A stretch of 64,000 bases of DNA from the NCBI GenBank assembly GCA_964542875.1, contig CAZIWA010000011.1, forward strand, positions 11,283-75,282, read 5' to 3'. The number at the start of each line of letters is the position of its first letter. Position 1 is the stretch's first letter. The position numbers and the translations under genes were made by a program. This document shows positions 23,761 through 34,200 of the stretch, piece by piece. Under the pieces are notes generated by a model. It did no database searches, had not been told where the DNA came from, and was given only the letters and a program-made list of their open reading frames with translations. This DNA comes from CAZGOM01 sp964542875 (lineage in GTDB: Bacteria > Planctomycetota > Phycisphaerae > Phycisphaerales > Phycisphaeraceae).

Positions 23761-24108
23761 ATGCGGGTTGAAAGCGATTTGATGCGAGGCGCCGGACCGA
23801 CCGCGGTGCTGCAATTGTTGTCTAAAGGGGAGATGTACGGCTACGAGCTTGTGCAGGAACTGGACAAGCAGAGCAAGGGGATTCTGGCGATGGGGGACTC
23901 CACGCTTTACCCGATGCTTTACAACCTGGAGGCCAAGGGGCTGATTGCATCGCGTGTGGACGAGACGGGGCCGCGGCCCAGGCGGTATTACCGGTTGACG
24001 GACAAAGGCACGGGGAAGCTGGCTGAGAGCAAGGCGCAGTGGCAGGGGTTGGTGGAAGCGATGGGATTGCTGGGTGTGGTGCCGGAGCCGGCGGGGGGTG
24101 GGCGATGA
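23761..24108 (+). CDS. PadR-family transcriptional regulator
   Basis: Small winged-helix repressor of 115 residues. Typical PadR features are AVLQLLSKGEMYGYELVQEL, a helix with LYPMLYNLEAKGLI and the wing RRYYRLTDKG. It is preceded by AGGAGG 6 nt before the ATG and by an ATGT/ACAT operator. It overlaps the next gene by 4 bp (ATGA), so regulator and membrane protein are co-translated. This PadR-plus-membrane-protein arrangement is common, and the regulator probably senses envelope stress or a small molecule. Confidence 0.88.
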   Translation: MRVESDLMRGAGPTAVLQLLSKGEMYGYELVQELDKQSKGILAMGDSTLYPMLYNLEAKGLIASRVDETGPRPRRYYRLTDKGTGKLAESKAQWQGLVEAMGLLGVVPEPAGGGR

Positions 24109-25964
24109 TGGTGTTACCGCCTTCGATGTTTGAACGGCTGCGCACCACCCCATTGCGTGATCTGGTGCGCGGGCGTGTGTCGGGTTCCCTGGCTTGGCGC
24201 AGACACATCGCCATTTGCGGGTTGCCGGAGGAGCTTAAAGGCGTTGTGCTGGACGTGACGCGGCGCACGAGGCTTTGGCGGTTTGAGAAGGTGGAAGTGG
24301 CGCAGGAGCTGATTGCGCATTTTTACGATGGGCTGGATTCCGGGGCCAGCCCAGGGGAATTGATCGAGCGGTTTGGGGATGTGAAGACCGCGGCGAAGCT
24401 GATCAAGCGGGCCAAGAAGAGGAACCGGCCCTGGCCGTGGCATGTGTGGCGAAGGAGTGTGCAGGCGGTGGGGGTGTTGTTCCTGGCTTATGCGGGGATG
24501 GCGGTGTGGTTCTTGATGCAGACGCCCGTGGTGTCCATGGATTATGCAGCGCAGTTCAATGCCAAGGTTGATGAGGTGCCGCAGGAGCAATTGGCATGGC
24601 AGGGATATTTGGATGCGTGGACCATAGGAAATTTAGAAAGGATATCGACGGATTGTTTTTATATCACCGGTAACGACAGCAAAGGTGAGCCAACAATGGA
24701 CGCGCTTTACCCTCAGGATGCTGCGTGGGGCAAGGCGCGGGCAGTGCTTCAAAAAGAATCATCACTGCTGGCAAGCCTGCGTAGCGCGGGGCAGAAGCCC
24801 ACGCTTGGCTTGCGGGTGAATTCACGTCTTGGGCTGGAGTCGTGGCGGGCACTTCCATTCCGGCTTGATACGCAATGGCTGGGATCATCGCAGCCTCCTG
24901 ACACGGCAACGCTGCACATGAGTTTCTTAAGCAGGATGCGAAAGAGCGCGACGCTGCTTGCGAATGACATGCTGGATGCTGCTGATGCGGGTGCGCCAGG
25001 GCGGGCCGCAGAAGACTACAAAGCGCTGGTGGGAATGTCCCTGCAACTGCATGGATATGACATGGTGACGGGCATGGTTTCGCTGTCGGTGTACTCGCTG
25101 GCCAATGAAAACATGGCGTTGGTGATGACGCGGCATCCGGGATTGTTTTCACGGGAGCAGCTGGAGGATCTTGCAAACAGCACAGCTCGCGGACGGGCCG
25201 TATGCCAAGCGGTATATCCGCTGGAGAAGATGCGCATGATGAATCTGCTCCAGCACATCTATTCAGATGATGGGGGAGGAGATGGAAACTTTACGCTTGC
25301 GGGGTATCTATGGTGGAAAAATGATATGGGGTGGAACAGCGGAATCGGATACGGCAAAGATAGATTGTTGATGACGGCATTGCTTCCGCCCGTGGTTTTG
25401 GGGCAGTATTCACGGCGTCAAGCGGAAGAATACCTGAATGCGTATTTCAACGAGCTGGAACGCCGGGGAAGGCAGCGGATTTGGGAGCCAGATTTGGCGG
25501 ATTATGGAAATGGAAGGGGAGAATCGTTTCAAGCGGCTTTTGCGCGCACTCAGGGAGGAACGGCTGCTTGGCGAAATGCTTGGATATGGCGAGCTTTGCC
25601 GATGTCCGTCGTAAGCTTTCCGACGATGCAGATTGTTGGAGCCAATGCCGAGGCGCTCAGGGTTGTTCTGGCGCTGGAGGCTTATAAACGTGACCGGGGA
25701 CGATATCCCATATTGTTAGGGGAGTTGGCGCCGGGTTATCTGACGGAGCTGCCCGTGGATCCGAGCACAGGCAAGGCGCTGTTGCTGCGGTATGAAGCGG
25801 GCATGCCGGTTGTTTATGGGCGAGGGCTCGACGGCCATGATGATGGCGGCGTATTGGAGCCGTTGCCTGTGGGGCGGCGGAAGGCTTCAACGATGCCGCC
25901 GAAATATGGGGAGGAGAAGGACTGGATTTTGTTTCCGGTGCGGATGAGGTTGGAACGCAAGTGA
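24105..25964 (+). CDS. Membrane-anchored protein coupled to PadR, unknown function
   Basis: Protein of 619 residues with one hydrophobic segment at about 118-140 (VQAVGVLFLAYAGMAVWFL). The cytoplasmic N-terminus (1-110) has a helical segment (ELIAHFYDGLDSGASPGELIERFGDVKTAAKLIKRAKK) like the DUF1700/permease-prefix modules that accompany PadR regulators. The large part after the membrane segment is unrecognised. Near residues 520-575 a stretch with ALEAYKRDRGRYP and LPVDPSTGKAL resembles the region seen in planctomycete pseudopilin-like proteins. The start at 24105 uses an ATGA overlap with padR; an upstream extension to 24039 would sit inside padR. Confidence 0.7.
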   Translation: MMVLPPSMFERLRTTPLRDLVRGRVSGSLAWRRHIAICGLPEELKGVVLDVTRRTRLWRFEKVEVAQELIAHFYDGLDSGASPGELIERFGDVKTAAKLIKRAKKRNRPWPWHVWRRSVQAVGVLFLAYAGMAVWFLMQTPVVSMDYAAQFNAKVDEVPQEQLAWQGYLDAWTIGNLERISTDCFYITGNDSKGEPTMDALYPQDAAWGKARAVLQKESSLLASLRSAGQKPTLGLRVNSRLGLESWRALPFRLDTQWLGSSQPPDTATLHMSFLSRMRKSATLLANDMLDAADAGAPGRAAEDYKALVGMSLQLHGYDMVTGMVSLSVYSLANENMALVMTRHPGLFSREQLEDLANSTARGRAVCQAVYPLEKMRMMNLLQHIYSDDGGGDGNFTLAGYLWWKNDMGWNSGIGYGKDRLLMTALLPPVVLGQYSRRQAEEYLNAYFNELERRGRQRIWEPDLADYGNGRGESFQAAFARTQGGTAAWRNAWIWRALPMSVVSFPTMQIVGANAEALRVVLALEAYKRDRGRYPILLGELAPGYLTELPVDPSTGKALLLRYEAGMPVVYGRGLDGHDDGGVLEPLPVGRRKASTMPPKYGEEKDWILFPVRMRLERK

Positions 25965-26057
25965 GAGTTGATGCGTGTTATCAGACGCTGGTTCAACCTG
26001 GGGGGATTTGCGGGGGAATTGGTGATGGCGGAGGGGATGTCGCGTCGATGAATTAAG

Positions 26058-26083
26058 ACCACGGCAGGATGCCGGGTTTTTAT
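26058..26083 (+). terminator. Terminator after the PadR-coupled membrane protein gene
   Basis: Stem formed by ACC-CGGCA and TGCCGGGT with a bulged A and a 3-nt loop, followed by TTTTTA. It lies about 95 bp after the stop and before the SIMPL gene. Confidence 0.6.
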
Positions 26084-26120
26084 TCGTATCAGTGTTCACC
26101 TTAGTTGCACGGAGGCAACC

Positions 26121-26873
26121 ATGGCGAGGCCATCATTTGGCAATTGGTTAGGCATGTTGATCGTCGGTGTGTTCTTCGCCGGGGCGGTGGTTTTTTCCAC
26201 GCACCTGGCGACGCGGAGCCTGGAGAAGGTGAAGATCCGAGATCAGAGCTTGAGGGTGAAGGGGACGGCGGAGCGATTGATCGATGCGGATTATGCGACG
26301 TGGTCCGGTGAGTTTGAGGTGCGGGCGCCGGTGATGACCGACGCCTACAAATCCCTTGAAGAAAGCCGGAAGCGGCTGGTGGACTATCTGGGAAGCAAGG
26401 GATTTACGGGAGACAAGGTGTGGCTGGGACCGGTGGGGATTCAAAAGCGGTTTGAAAGAGATAAAGAGGGGCGCGAGACCAACAGGATCGAGAGCTATGT
26501 GCTGTCACAGTCGTACGCGATTTCCGGGGCGGGTGCGGAGGTGGACAAGGTGGCCCAAACGGCGCGCGATGCGAGCCAGCTCATCGCGCAAGGGGTGGAG
26601 CTGGACGCCGGACAGCCGGCATACCTGTGCACGAAGCTGCCGGAGATGAAGATGGAAATGCTCTCGGAGGCGTCGGGCAATGCGTATGACCGGGCATTGC
26701 GGCTGGCGGAGCCGAGCAAATCCCGGCTGGGCGCGATGCGGAGCGCGAGCCAGGGGGTGTTTCAGGTGACACCGGTGCACTCCAATGAAGTGTCTGACCA
26801 GGGGATCAGCGATACGTCGTCACGGGCCAAGCGGGTGCGGGCGGTGGTGACGGTGGAGTATGGGTTGGAGTGA
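26121..26873 (+). CDS. SIMPL (DUF541) domain-containing protein
   Basis: Envelope protein of 250 residues with one N-terminal membrane anchor (about 9-29: WLGMLIVGVFFAGAVVFS). The SIMPL domain fills the rest: VKGTAERLIDADYATWSGEF near residues 46-65, a central YVLSQSYAISGAGAEVDKV, and the final KRVRAVVTVEYGL. The family is periplasmic or secreted and has no agreed molecular function; some members form large channel-like oligomers. It has its own upstream region after a terminator, and a dispersed repeat follows 11 bp after the stop. Confidence 0.85.
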   Translation: MARPSFGNWLGMLIVGVFFAGAVVFSTHLATRSLEKVKIRDQSLRVKGTAERLIDADYATWSGEFEVRAPVMTDAYKSLEESRKRLVDYLGSKGFTGDKVWLGPVGIQKRFERDKEGRETNRIESYVLSQSYAISGAGAEVDKVAQTARDASQLIAQGVELDAGQPAYLCTKLPEMKMEMLSEASGNAYDRALRLAEPSKSRLGAMRSASQGVFQVTPVHSNEVSDQGISDTSSRAKRVRAVVTVEYGLE

Positions 26874-26884
26874 TTGATGAAGAA

Positions 26885-26924
26885 GGGTCTGGGGTTCGGG
26901 GTCTGGGGTCTGGTCAGAGGGGGG
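26885..26924 (+). repeat. GGTCTGG/GGTCAGAGGG dispersed repeat, copy 3
   Basis: GGGTCTGGGGTTCGGGGTCT followed by GGGGTCTGGTCAGAGGGGGG, with one extra GGGGTCTGG-like unit compared with the other copies. It lies 11 bp after the SIMPL gene. Confidence 0.85.
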
Positions 26925-27059
26925 AGAGAAAAGATGTTGCGTGTGCTGTGTCACGTGTCGAAGAGAGGAGTTGAAGGGGTGCAGGAGGGAGTCGCATGAA
27001 GTTTGATGGGGAACTTGTGTGCCACCCAGATGGCACTGTGTGAGATTAAAATCGACTGC

Positions 27060-29186
27060 ATGACGCAAGATGCAAATCGGATCGCACAGCTTCGTAAAGA
27101 GCTTGATCGGCATAACCGGCTGTATTACGTGGAGGCTCGGCCGGAGATTTCCGATGCCGAGTTTGACCGGCTGCTGGCGGAGCTGATCGCGCTGGAGGCC
27201 AAGCATCCGGAGTTGTTTTCGGCGGAGTCTCCCAGCCAGCGGGTCGGGGGTGTGCCGATTGATGGGTTTGTGACGGTGCCGCATGCGCGGCCGATGATGA
27301 GCATCGACAACACGTACAACAAAGAAGACCTGTTTGCGTGGTACAAGCGGGTGCTGGACCTGGCCGCAGATGAAGCGCCCAAGGAAGGTTTGTTCGCCGA
27401 GGGGCCAACCGCGCTGGAGATGACGTGTGAGCCCAAGGTGGACGGCGTGGCGGTGAACCTGCGTTATGAAAACGGCCGACTGGCATTGGCGGCGACCCGC
27501 GGCGATGGGCAAAAGGGGGATGACATCACCCATAACGTGAAGACGATCCGGGGCATTCCGCTGACGCTCAACAGCGAGACGGCGTGGCCGGTGCCGAAGG
27601 TGCTGGAGGTGCGCGGGGAGATCTTTCAGCTCAACAAGCATTTTGAAGCGCTCAACAAACAGCGCGAGGCCGATGGGGAAGAGCTTTTCGCCAATCCGCG
27701 CAACTCCACAGCGGGCACGCTGAAGCTGCTGGACTCCAAGGTGGTGGCGAGCCGGAAGCTGCAGTTTTATGCGCATGGGATGGGGGAAGTGACGCCGGCG
27801 GATTTTGCGTCGTTCCTGGATTTTTTGAAGAAGATCGCCGCATGGGGCATTCCCACCAATAAGCTTACCGAGCCGCGCAACGGAGGGCCGGAGGATGTGT
27901 GGAAGTTCATCGAGGGGTTTGAGAAAACCCGCCAAACGCTGCCTTACAACACGGACGGCGTGGTGGTGAAGGTGGACAGCTTTGCTCTGCGGGAAAAGAT
28001 GGGGGTGACATCCAAGGCGCCCAGATGGTGCATTGCGTACAAGTACGCCGCGGAGCAGGCGACGACGAAGCTCAACGACATCACCTGGCAGGTGGGCAAG
28101 ACCGGCGCGGTGACGCCGGTGGCAGAACTGGAGCCGGTGCTGCTGGCGGGGACGACGGTTAAACGCGCGGGGCTGCACAATATCGATGAAGTGCGGCGAA
28201 AGGATGTCCGCAAAGGCGACACGGTGATCATCGAGAAGGCCGGGGAGATCATTCCGCAGGTGGTGCGGGTGGTGCTTGAAGGCGTGGACGAATCAAAGCG
28301 GGCGCAGCCGACGGAGCCCCCTGCGACATGCCCGGTGTGCGGCGCCGCGGTGGTGCGTGAAGAAGGTGAAGCGGCGCTGCGCTGCGTAAGCGCGACGTGC
28401 CCTGCGCAGGTGTGCGAACGGATCATTCACTTCGCTTCGCGCAAACAGATGAACATCGACACGATGGGGGAGAAAGTTGTTTATCTCCTTCACGGAAAAG
28501 GCTTCTTAAACAGCGTGCCGGACATCTATCGGCTGCATGAGAAAGAAGAAGTGCTCAAGACGTTTGAAGGCTTCGGCGAGCGCAAGGTACAGAAGCTGAT
28601 GGATGCGATCGAGGCGTCCAAAACGCAGGGCCTGGAACGGGTGCTCTCCGGCCTGGCGATTCGGCATGTGGGAGACCGGGTGGCGCAGACGCTGGCCCGG
28701 CAGTTCCGGGATATCGATCGACTGAGCGCTGCGTCCGTAGCGGATTTGCAGAATTTCGAAATCGCCGGGAAGAAGGCGGGCATCGGGCCGGAAATTGCGG
28801 ATTCCGTGCATGAATTCTTCAGTTCCGACGCGGGGAAAAAGCTGGTGGCGCAGTTGAAGGAATTGGGTGTGAGTTTGGCCAGCACGCAGCCGGAGCCGTC
28901 GGCAGCGCCGGTGGCCTCGGCGAACAATGCGTTTGCGGGCAAGACGGTTGTGATCACCGGCACGCTTGTGGGCTACGAGCGCGAAGAGCTTAAAAAGAAG
29001 CTTGAGGCGCTGGGGGCGAGGGTGTCGGGAAGCGTGTCGTCCAAGACGCACTTTTTGATTGCCGGGGCGGAAGCCGGGAGCAAGCTGACCAAGGCGCAGG
29101 AGTTGAATGTGCCGGTGTGGGATGAGGCGAAATTGAATGAGGAGCTGGCCAAGGCACCCGCAGAGGGTGATGCTCAGGCTGGGTGA
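27060..29186 (+). CDS. ligA: NAD-dependent DNA ligase LigA
   Basis: Replicative DNA ligase of 708 residues. The N-terminal Ia domain ends in YY of RHNRLYYVEARPEISDAEFD. The adenylated lysine is Lys126 in EPKVDGVAVNLRY. The OB region follows (KTGAVTPVAELEPV), then a four-Cys zinc finger (CPVCGAA...RCVSATCPAQ), helix-hairpin-helix units (about 500-580: FGERKVQKLMDAIE, GLAIRHVGDRVAQTLA) and a C-terminal BRCT domain (about 620-695: GKTVVITGTLVGYEREELK). ATG 27060 gives the usual family N-terminus; the frame is open to 27003, but the added residues are not family-like. It ends 10 bp from the convergent CsgG-like gene. Confidence 0.97.
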   Translation: MTQDANRIAQLRKELDRHNRLYYVEARPEISDAEFDRLLAELIALEAKHPELFSAESPSQRVGGVPIDGFVTVPHARPMMSIDNTYNKEDLFAWYKRVLDLAADEAPKEGLFAEGPTALEMTCEPKVDGVAVNLRYENGRLALAATRGDGQKGDDITHNVKTIRGIPLTLNSETAWPVPKVLEVRGEIFQLNKHFEALNKQREADGEELFANPRNSTAGTLKLLDSKVVASRKLQFYAHGMGEVTPADFASFLDFLKKIAAWGIPTNKLTEPRNGGPEDVWKFIEGFEKTRQTLPYNTDGVVVKVDSFALREKMGVTSKAPRWCIAYKYAAEQATTKLNDITWQVGKTGAVTPVAELEPVLLAGTTVKRAGLHNIDEVRRKDVRKGDTVIIEKAGEIIPQVVRVVLEGVDESKRAQPTEPPATCPVCGAAVVREEGEAALRCVSATCPAQVCERIIHFASRKQMNIDTMGEKVVYLLHGKGFLNSVPDIYRLHEKEEVLKTFEGFGERKVQKLMDAIEASKTQGLERVLSGLAIRHVGDRVAQTLARQFRDIDRLSAASVADLQNFEIAGKKAGIGPEIADSVHEFFSSDAGKKLVAQLKELGVSLASTQPEPSAAPVASANNAFAGKTVVITGTLVGYEREELKKKLEALGARVSGSVSSKTHFLIAGAEAGSKLTKAQELNVPVWDEAKLNEELAKAPAEGDAQAG

Positions 29187-29196
29187 TTTGTTTTGC

Positions 29197-30282
29197 TCAG
29201 GGCTTGGCCTGCTGCTGCGGGGCCAGGGAATCGGCAAACGCCGCCAGGACTCGTGTGCCCAGTTCGCGTCCGGCCTCCTGGAGGGATTTTTTTGCCGCTG
29301 TGTTTTCTCCCAGGTCGACCGCTTTGGTGTTGGCGCGGTCGGCCAGAAAAACAGATCCATTGCTGCGATTGATGATGTTGATCTCCGCGCGTCCGGAGCA
29401 GCCCACCAGGTTGCCGAAGCGTCCGTTGAATTCGCTGAAGGACTTGCCGACGATCACGTATTGGGCCTGATCAAGCGATTGCGGCCAGGCCTTGGGGCCC
29501 TGGAGGTTGTTTTCCTTGTCCTTGTCTTTGACGACGTCGGCCAAGTCATTTTGAGGCACATCCACCAATTCAAACCCCGCGTCGCCGAGCATTTTTTTGA
29601 TTTCGGTTTCCACCGCGGGGTCCACGATGGGGCGCGGTGGGCCGGCGTAATGGGTTTCCGTGATGACAACGGCGATGCGCGGCTTGTTCTTTACCGCGGC
29701 CAGGCGCGCCTTGTATGCGGGCGCCGGATCGACGGGCTCGGGCTTGCCCAGGAGGGCGACGCCTTTGGTGCTCAAATATTGCCCCATTTCACTGGCAGCG
29801 GCGACGACCGCTTCCTCCAAGCCGGCCTCACCTACGGGCACCAGCACCACTTTGGAAAGCGTGGTTTCGGTCCCGATCGCCTTGAGGGCCAGGCGAGGCT
29901 TTTCCTTGCCGATGAGCCGACCGGTCACGATGACGTTGGCGCCGACGATCTTTCCCACCTTCAGCGTGGTCTGGTCGGAGAGCCCCGAGAGTGCAAGCTC
30001 CTGCTCTTCGAAGATTTTCTGGATCGAGGGCCGCTCAATGGTCTGCAGTCCCTTCTCGGCGGAGAGCACGCCGCTGACAAGGTCTCCAAGCTCCTTGGTT
30101 TGCTTGGGAATGCTGCTGACGTCCAGGTCCAGGACGGCGATGCGCAATTTGGCCGCTGCCTGGTCGGAAGGCTGCGCGGGCGTGGTTTGCGGGGCAGGAT
30201 CGGCGGCCTGGGCCGTGAGGGGCAGTGCGGCGCAGAGCAGGCAGACAAGCGCATATCCATAGGCTGTGGGCTTGATGTTCAT
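29197..30282 (-). CDS. Exported CsgG/TolB-N-like protein (last gene of envelope operon)
   Basis: Protein of 361 residues with a signal peptide (about 1-25, cleaved after AQA; no lipobox Cys). Residues about 44-140 (RIAVLDLDV, IERPSIQKIFEEQELALSG, VGKIVGANVIVTGRLIG) match the nucleotide-independent CsgG/TolB-N-like fold used by outer-membrane assembly factors. A second related half begins near 195 (RIAVVITETHY). The same EQ-LAL...VG-GA motif occurs in the giant protein of this operon. The start ATG overlaps the preceding stop by 4 bp (ATGA), which fixes the start at 30282. A periplasmic partner role is inferred. Confidence 0.75.
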   Translation of the reverse strand: MNIKPTAYGYALVCLLCAALPLTAQAADPAPQTTPAQPSDQAAAKLRIAVLDLDVSSIPKQTKELGDLVSGVLSAEKGLQTIERPSIQKIFEEQELALSGLSDQTTLKVGKIVGANVIVTGRLIGKEKPRLALKAIGTETTLSKVVLVPVGEAGLEEAVVAAASEMGQYLSTKGVALLGKPEPVDPAPAYKARLAAVKNKPRIAVVITETHYAGPPRPIVDPAVETEIKKMLGDAGFELVDVPQNDLADVVKDKDKENNLQGPKAWPQSLDQAQYVIVGKSFSEFNGRFGNLVGCSGRAEINIINRSNGSVFLADRANTKAVDLGENTAAKKSLQEAGRELGTRVLAAFADSLAPQQQAKP

Positions 30283-31259
30283 GGCGTTGGCCTTTCCGGT
30301 CTGGGATTCGAGGCGGCGTGAAGCGGGCGCGGATCGATTGCGAGAGAGAGGGTGTTTTTCACAAGCGTCTGCAAAACAGGGTGCTGCTTGATGTCGTCCT
30401 GGGTGGAAAGGGCGATGCAGACCCATCCCTGGCCGACAGGTTTTGTCACGCTGACGGCCCGGTTTGAGGCCTGTTTGTCGTTGGGCAGGTGGCTTAGGAC
30501 GGTCCATGCGGACGCAGCCGCCGAGATATCTAAAGCAAGCGGCGTTTTTTCAAAAGCGGCGGCCAGCGGCACGGGAGGGATGTCCAGATAGAGGGGGCCG
30601 GGGTTGGCGGGATTGACGATGCGCGCCGTTTTTCCGGGGGGCACCAGGGGTATGCCGAGCAATTCCCCGGCGTCGGACGAAGGCTGGCCGTAGACCAGCA
30701 CAATGGCACCGGATCTGGCGGCCTCGAGCAGTTTGGCTCCCGTGTCCTTGTCGACATCGCGTGCGCGGGCGATCACCACGCGCGGCTTGTCATCGGCCTT
30801 CTTCTGGCTCATCGCGACCGCGGGGACCGATTTACCCGTGAGCCATTGATCCAACCCGGAATCGCCGCCGACGGTCATCACCGATCTGGCGGGGAGACGT
30901 CGACCGGCAAATTCCAGGTCCGGTTCAGGGGCTACCCAGATGGATGCGCTTCCTTGGGAAAGAGGGGCCTTATCGGTTTGCGCTTCGCCAGCGGCGCGGA
31001 CGCGGTATTCCAGCTTTAGGGAGATGCCGGTGCGTGTCTGGGGAGCTTTGAGCTTCACGAGGGCTTTGCCGGTTTTGGCATCGATGGACTCGGTCCCGGA
31101 AGCCACCACGGTTTTGTTCATGCTCAGGACCCATTGGGCCACCAGCCCGGCAGGAGCCGGCTGGCCATCGGCGGAGGTGATCTCAAAGTGCACGTCGGAG
31201 CCGGCCACCCAGAGGCCCTGCTGAAAGAGAATCAGGACAAACAAAAGCGCGGCGTTCAT
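30279..31259 (-). CDS. Exported protein of the envelope operon, unknown function
   Basis: I do not recognise this 326-residue protein. It has a signal peptide (about 1-20), then a beta-rich domain (about 20-105: VHFEITSADGQPAPAGLVAQW, KLKAPQTRTGISLKLEYRVRA) that reads like an immunoglobulin-type or carbohydrate-binding sandwich. The C-terminal part (about 115-315) has alternating strands and helices (RVVIARARDVD, AIVLVYGQPSSDAGELLGI, WVCIALST) like a class I glutamine-amidotransferase-like fold without an obvious catalytic Cys. It overlaps both neighbours by 4 bp, so it is made together with the giant protein and the CsgG-like protein. Confidence 0.65.
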   Translation of the reverse strand: MNAALLFVLILFQQGLWVAGSDVHFEITSADGQPAPAGLVAQWVLSMNKTVVASGTESIDAKTGKALVKLKAPQTRTGISLKLEYRVRAAGEAQTDKAPLSQGSASIWVAPEPDLEFAGRRLPARSVMTVGGDSGLDQWLTGKSVPAVAMSQKKADDKPRVVIARARDVDKDTGAKLLEAARSGAIVLVYGQPSSDAGELLGIPLVPPGKTARIVNPANPGPLYLDIPPVPLAAAFEKTPLALDISAAASAWTVLSHLPNDKQASNRAVSVTKPVGQGWVCIALSTQDDIKQHPVLQTLVKNTLSLAIDPRPLHAASNPRPERPTP

Positions 31260-34200
31260 GGGTTTCCCTTGCCGGGGGCCAAAGGAGCAGGCGGCTTGGC
31301 GGCGGACGGCTGCGTCTGGGCGGAGCGCCTGAATTTCTCAATGTCAGGCGTCTGGCCCGTTTCGATGACTTCACGGATGAAGCGGCTGCTGGTGATTTCA
31401 GCGGCCGTCATGCCTTGATTGTCCTTGAGCGACTTGTCGGCGCCAAGATCTAAAAAGAGCTTGGGAACATCCTTGTATTTCATGGGGACGCTTTTGCTGC
31501 CGAGCGTCATCAGCGGCGTACGCCCCTGGCTGTTGGCAAGATTGATGTTCAATTTGCGTTCGTGGAGGAAGCGCATCATCGCCTCCATATCCGCTGGAAG
31601 ACCCTGCGGCATGGCGGCGTAATGCCAGACCCCGTTGCCTGCTTTATCCAGTGCGCCCAGATCCAGGCCGTGTTCATCAACGAGGTATTTGAGTGTTGCC
31701 ACGCGCCCGGCGCTGACGAGCCAGTGGGCGATCGTCGCGCCGGATTCGGGGGAGGCGTAGTCCACGGGCAGGCCCGCATCGATGAGTATTTTTGCGATTT
31801 CCGGGGTGGCGGCTTTGCCCAGGGCGATGGAGCCATCCTTGTCGATGCCGCCGAGGTTGTCGTATTCGTCGAGCATGCGTTTAACGAAATCGACGCTGCC
31901 GTTTTGCGCGCCGCTGTTGAGCGCCAGGGAGGATTCCGCAAGGCGAAGCTGGCGCGTCTGCCCGTCCTTGCCCTGGTAGGAAACCATGGTGACGGGGGGT
32001 TGAATCATGTTCTTTTCGCTGCGCTCGCGAATGAGGGCGATGTATTGCATGGGGTATTTGGAGACGTCGATTCCAATCCCCGTGGTGTAGTCGAACTGCA
32101 CGAAGCGGTAGAGCCCGCCGACGCTTAACGCGGCGCGGGGGACTTCCAGGTTAGTGCGCCCGCTTCTGTGGACGCCGGGCCAGACGGGCATGATCCACAT
32201 CCGGCCGTCAGGGTCGATGATGAAGTCCGCATTGGAGCGGAAATTGCCGGCCTCCTGCTGGAGGGAGATCCACATGGTTTTGTCAGCGGGGCCGGGGGTT
32301 GTGAATTCCCAGATGTAGTCGTTGCGTTTGGTGAGGGGGATGTTGTCCCAGGGCGCGTTTTGGGTTTGAGGGGCTTCCATTTTGGGGCTGGAAGGCGCGG
32401 GGGGATGGATCTTGAGCCTGACCCAGTCCCTGTCGGCCTTGCCGGCGAAGGTGAGCACGGTCATGCCGGGGAGGTCTCCGCGGATGAAGGAGATCGGCGC
32501 TTTCTCGAAGGTTGGGCGGGTGGAGTCGAGGATGTGTATGCCGGGCTTGTCCAAGTCAGCGGGGTTGGCGGCGACGCTTACGATTTCAATGCGGCGCGAG
32601 GTGATGTCCGGGAACGGGTGGGGGTATTGGAGGCCCAGGTCCGCCTGCCCTTGGCGGTTGGCAACGGTGCGCCCGGGGAAGCTGATGGTTTTGCCGTCGA
32701 TGCGCAACTGAATCCATGTGCCCTCCCACATCATGTTTCTCATGTTGTTGCCTTTGTTGAGGCCTGAGAGCTGGCCGACACGGACGCCTGCGGGGGTGAG
32801 TGCGACGACGGCGTTGTTCCAGATACGCACATCCAGAATGATTTCCTTGGCGGGATCAGCATCGGCGGAGGATGCCTGGACGGGTGCGTCAAGTTCCGGC
32901 AGCTTCACCTTGAATGCGACGTAAACCGATTCCGGGCGTTCGGGAGCCAGGAAGATCGGCCCGTAATTGGAGGTGTTCCACAACACGGTGTCCGGCGTTT
33001 CAAACGTATCGCCCAGAAGGGGGGACATGGTTGATTCGTCGGTGGAAAGCACGCCCAGGGAGCCCTTGCGGTTGGCTCCCACGATCACACCTTTGTGCTG
33101 CACGAAGCTGTGATATTCCTGGAGTGAGCGGACAAAGCGTGTCGAGCCTTTCGCCTTGTCGTGGATGGAGACGTAGGGATACCACCCCTCATGTGCGCCG
33201 CCGCGTACGATTTTCTGGTCCCAGGTGATGCAGGGTGGGAAAGCCTGGGTGCTGGCATCAAGGCCGTTGCCGGTGCGGAAGGAGAGGTCATCGGCGTCGA
33301 TGGTGAAAAGCTTACCGGTGCGGGTGGCGAAGCAGGCGAGGTTTTTTTGAGGTTTGCCGTCAAGCGCAGGCGTGGTGGTTTTGAGGGACCAGCCGGGGTC
33401 AAAGGCCAGGTTTGTCTCGCCGCCGCGCCAGGGCTCGTTGAAGAGGTTGCTGACGGCTCCGAGGCGGGTGATGAGTTTGAAATGTTTTTTTCCGTCATCC
33501 TGGATGGAGAGCAGGGCGGCCCAGGTCTGAGGGGTTTTCCCGCCCATGTCGTAGGAGCCGACGACAATCGCCTTGCCGGGGGCGATGCCGCACGCGGAGG
33601 CGCGGCGATCCATGGGGAGCAGGCCGTCGTCGCGGGTGAAGGTGATGGTCTGGCCGGTGGCCGGGTCCAGCACGTGGATGGCGGGGGTGGATGAGACGAC
33701 GGGCACCCAGATGAAGCGGCCGTCGAAAGATGACCAGTAGGGGCCATCGCTGGTGGGGGATCCATCGGCCCGCACGGGAAGCGTCTGGAGATCAAGGGGT
33801 GTGGAGATGACGCCGTTTTTAATCAGGTAACACGCGTGGCGGGCGTGGCGCTCCCAGATGAAGTCGGTCTTGTCGCCGGCTTGTATCCAACCGGTGGGCT
33901 GAATGAGATATTCCTGGCCGGCGCCGTCGCGCCATTTCAAGTCCAGCGTCTCAAGCCGGGGAGGGGCCTGGCCCCATGCGGTGCTCTGAGGAAGAGGGTC
34001 GTAAACGGTTTCCAGGCCGTAGCGGTGGTCGGTGCTTCCAAGGAGGTTCCACATGGACGAGAGGTGGATCCCCAAATCCTTGGCAATCTGCTGCTGGGCG
34101 GGCAGAACTTCCTTTTCCAACCAGACGGCGACCTGGTTGGCCTTGCCCTGGACGCTGTTGTCGATGCGGTAGCCATTGATGGCGGCGATCCAGGCATGCA

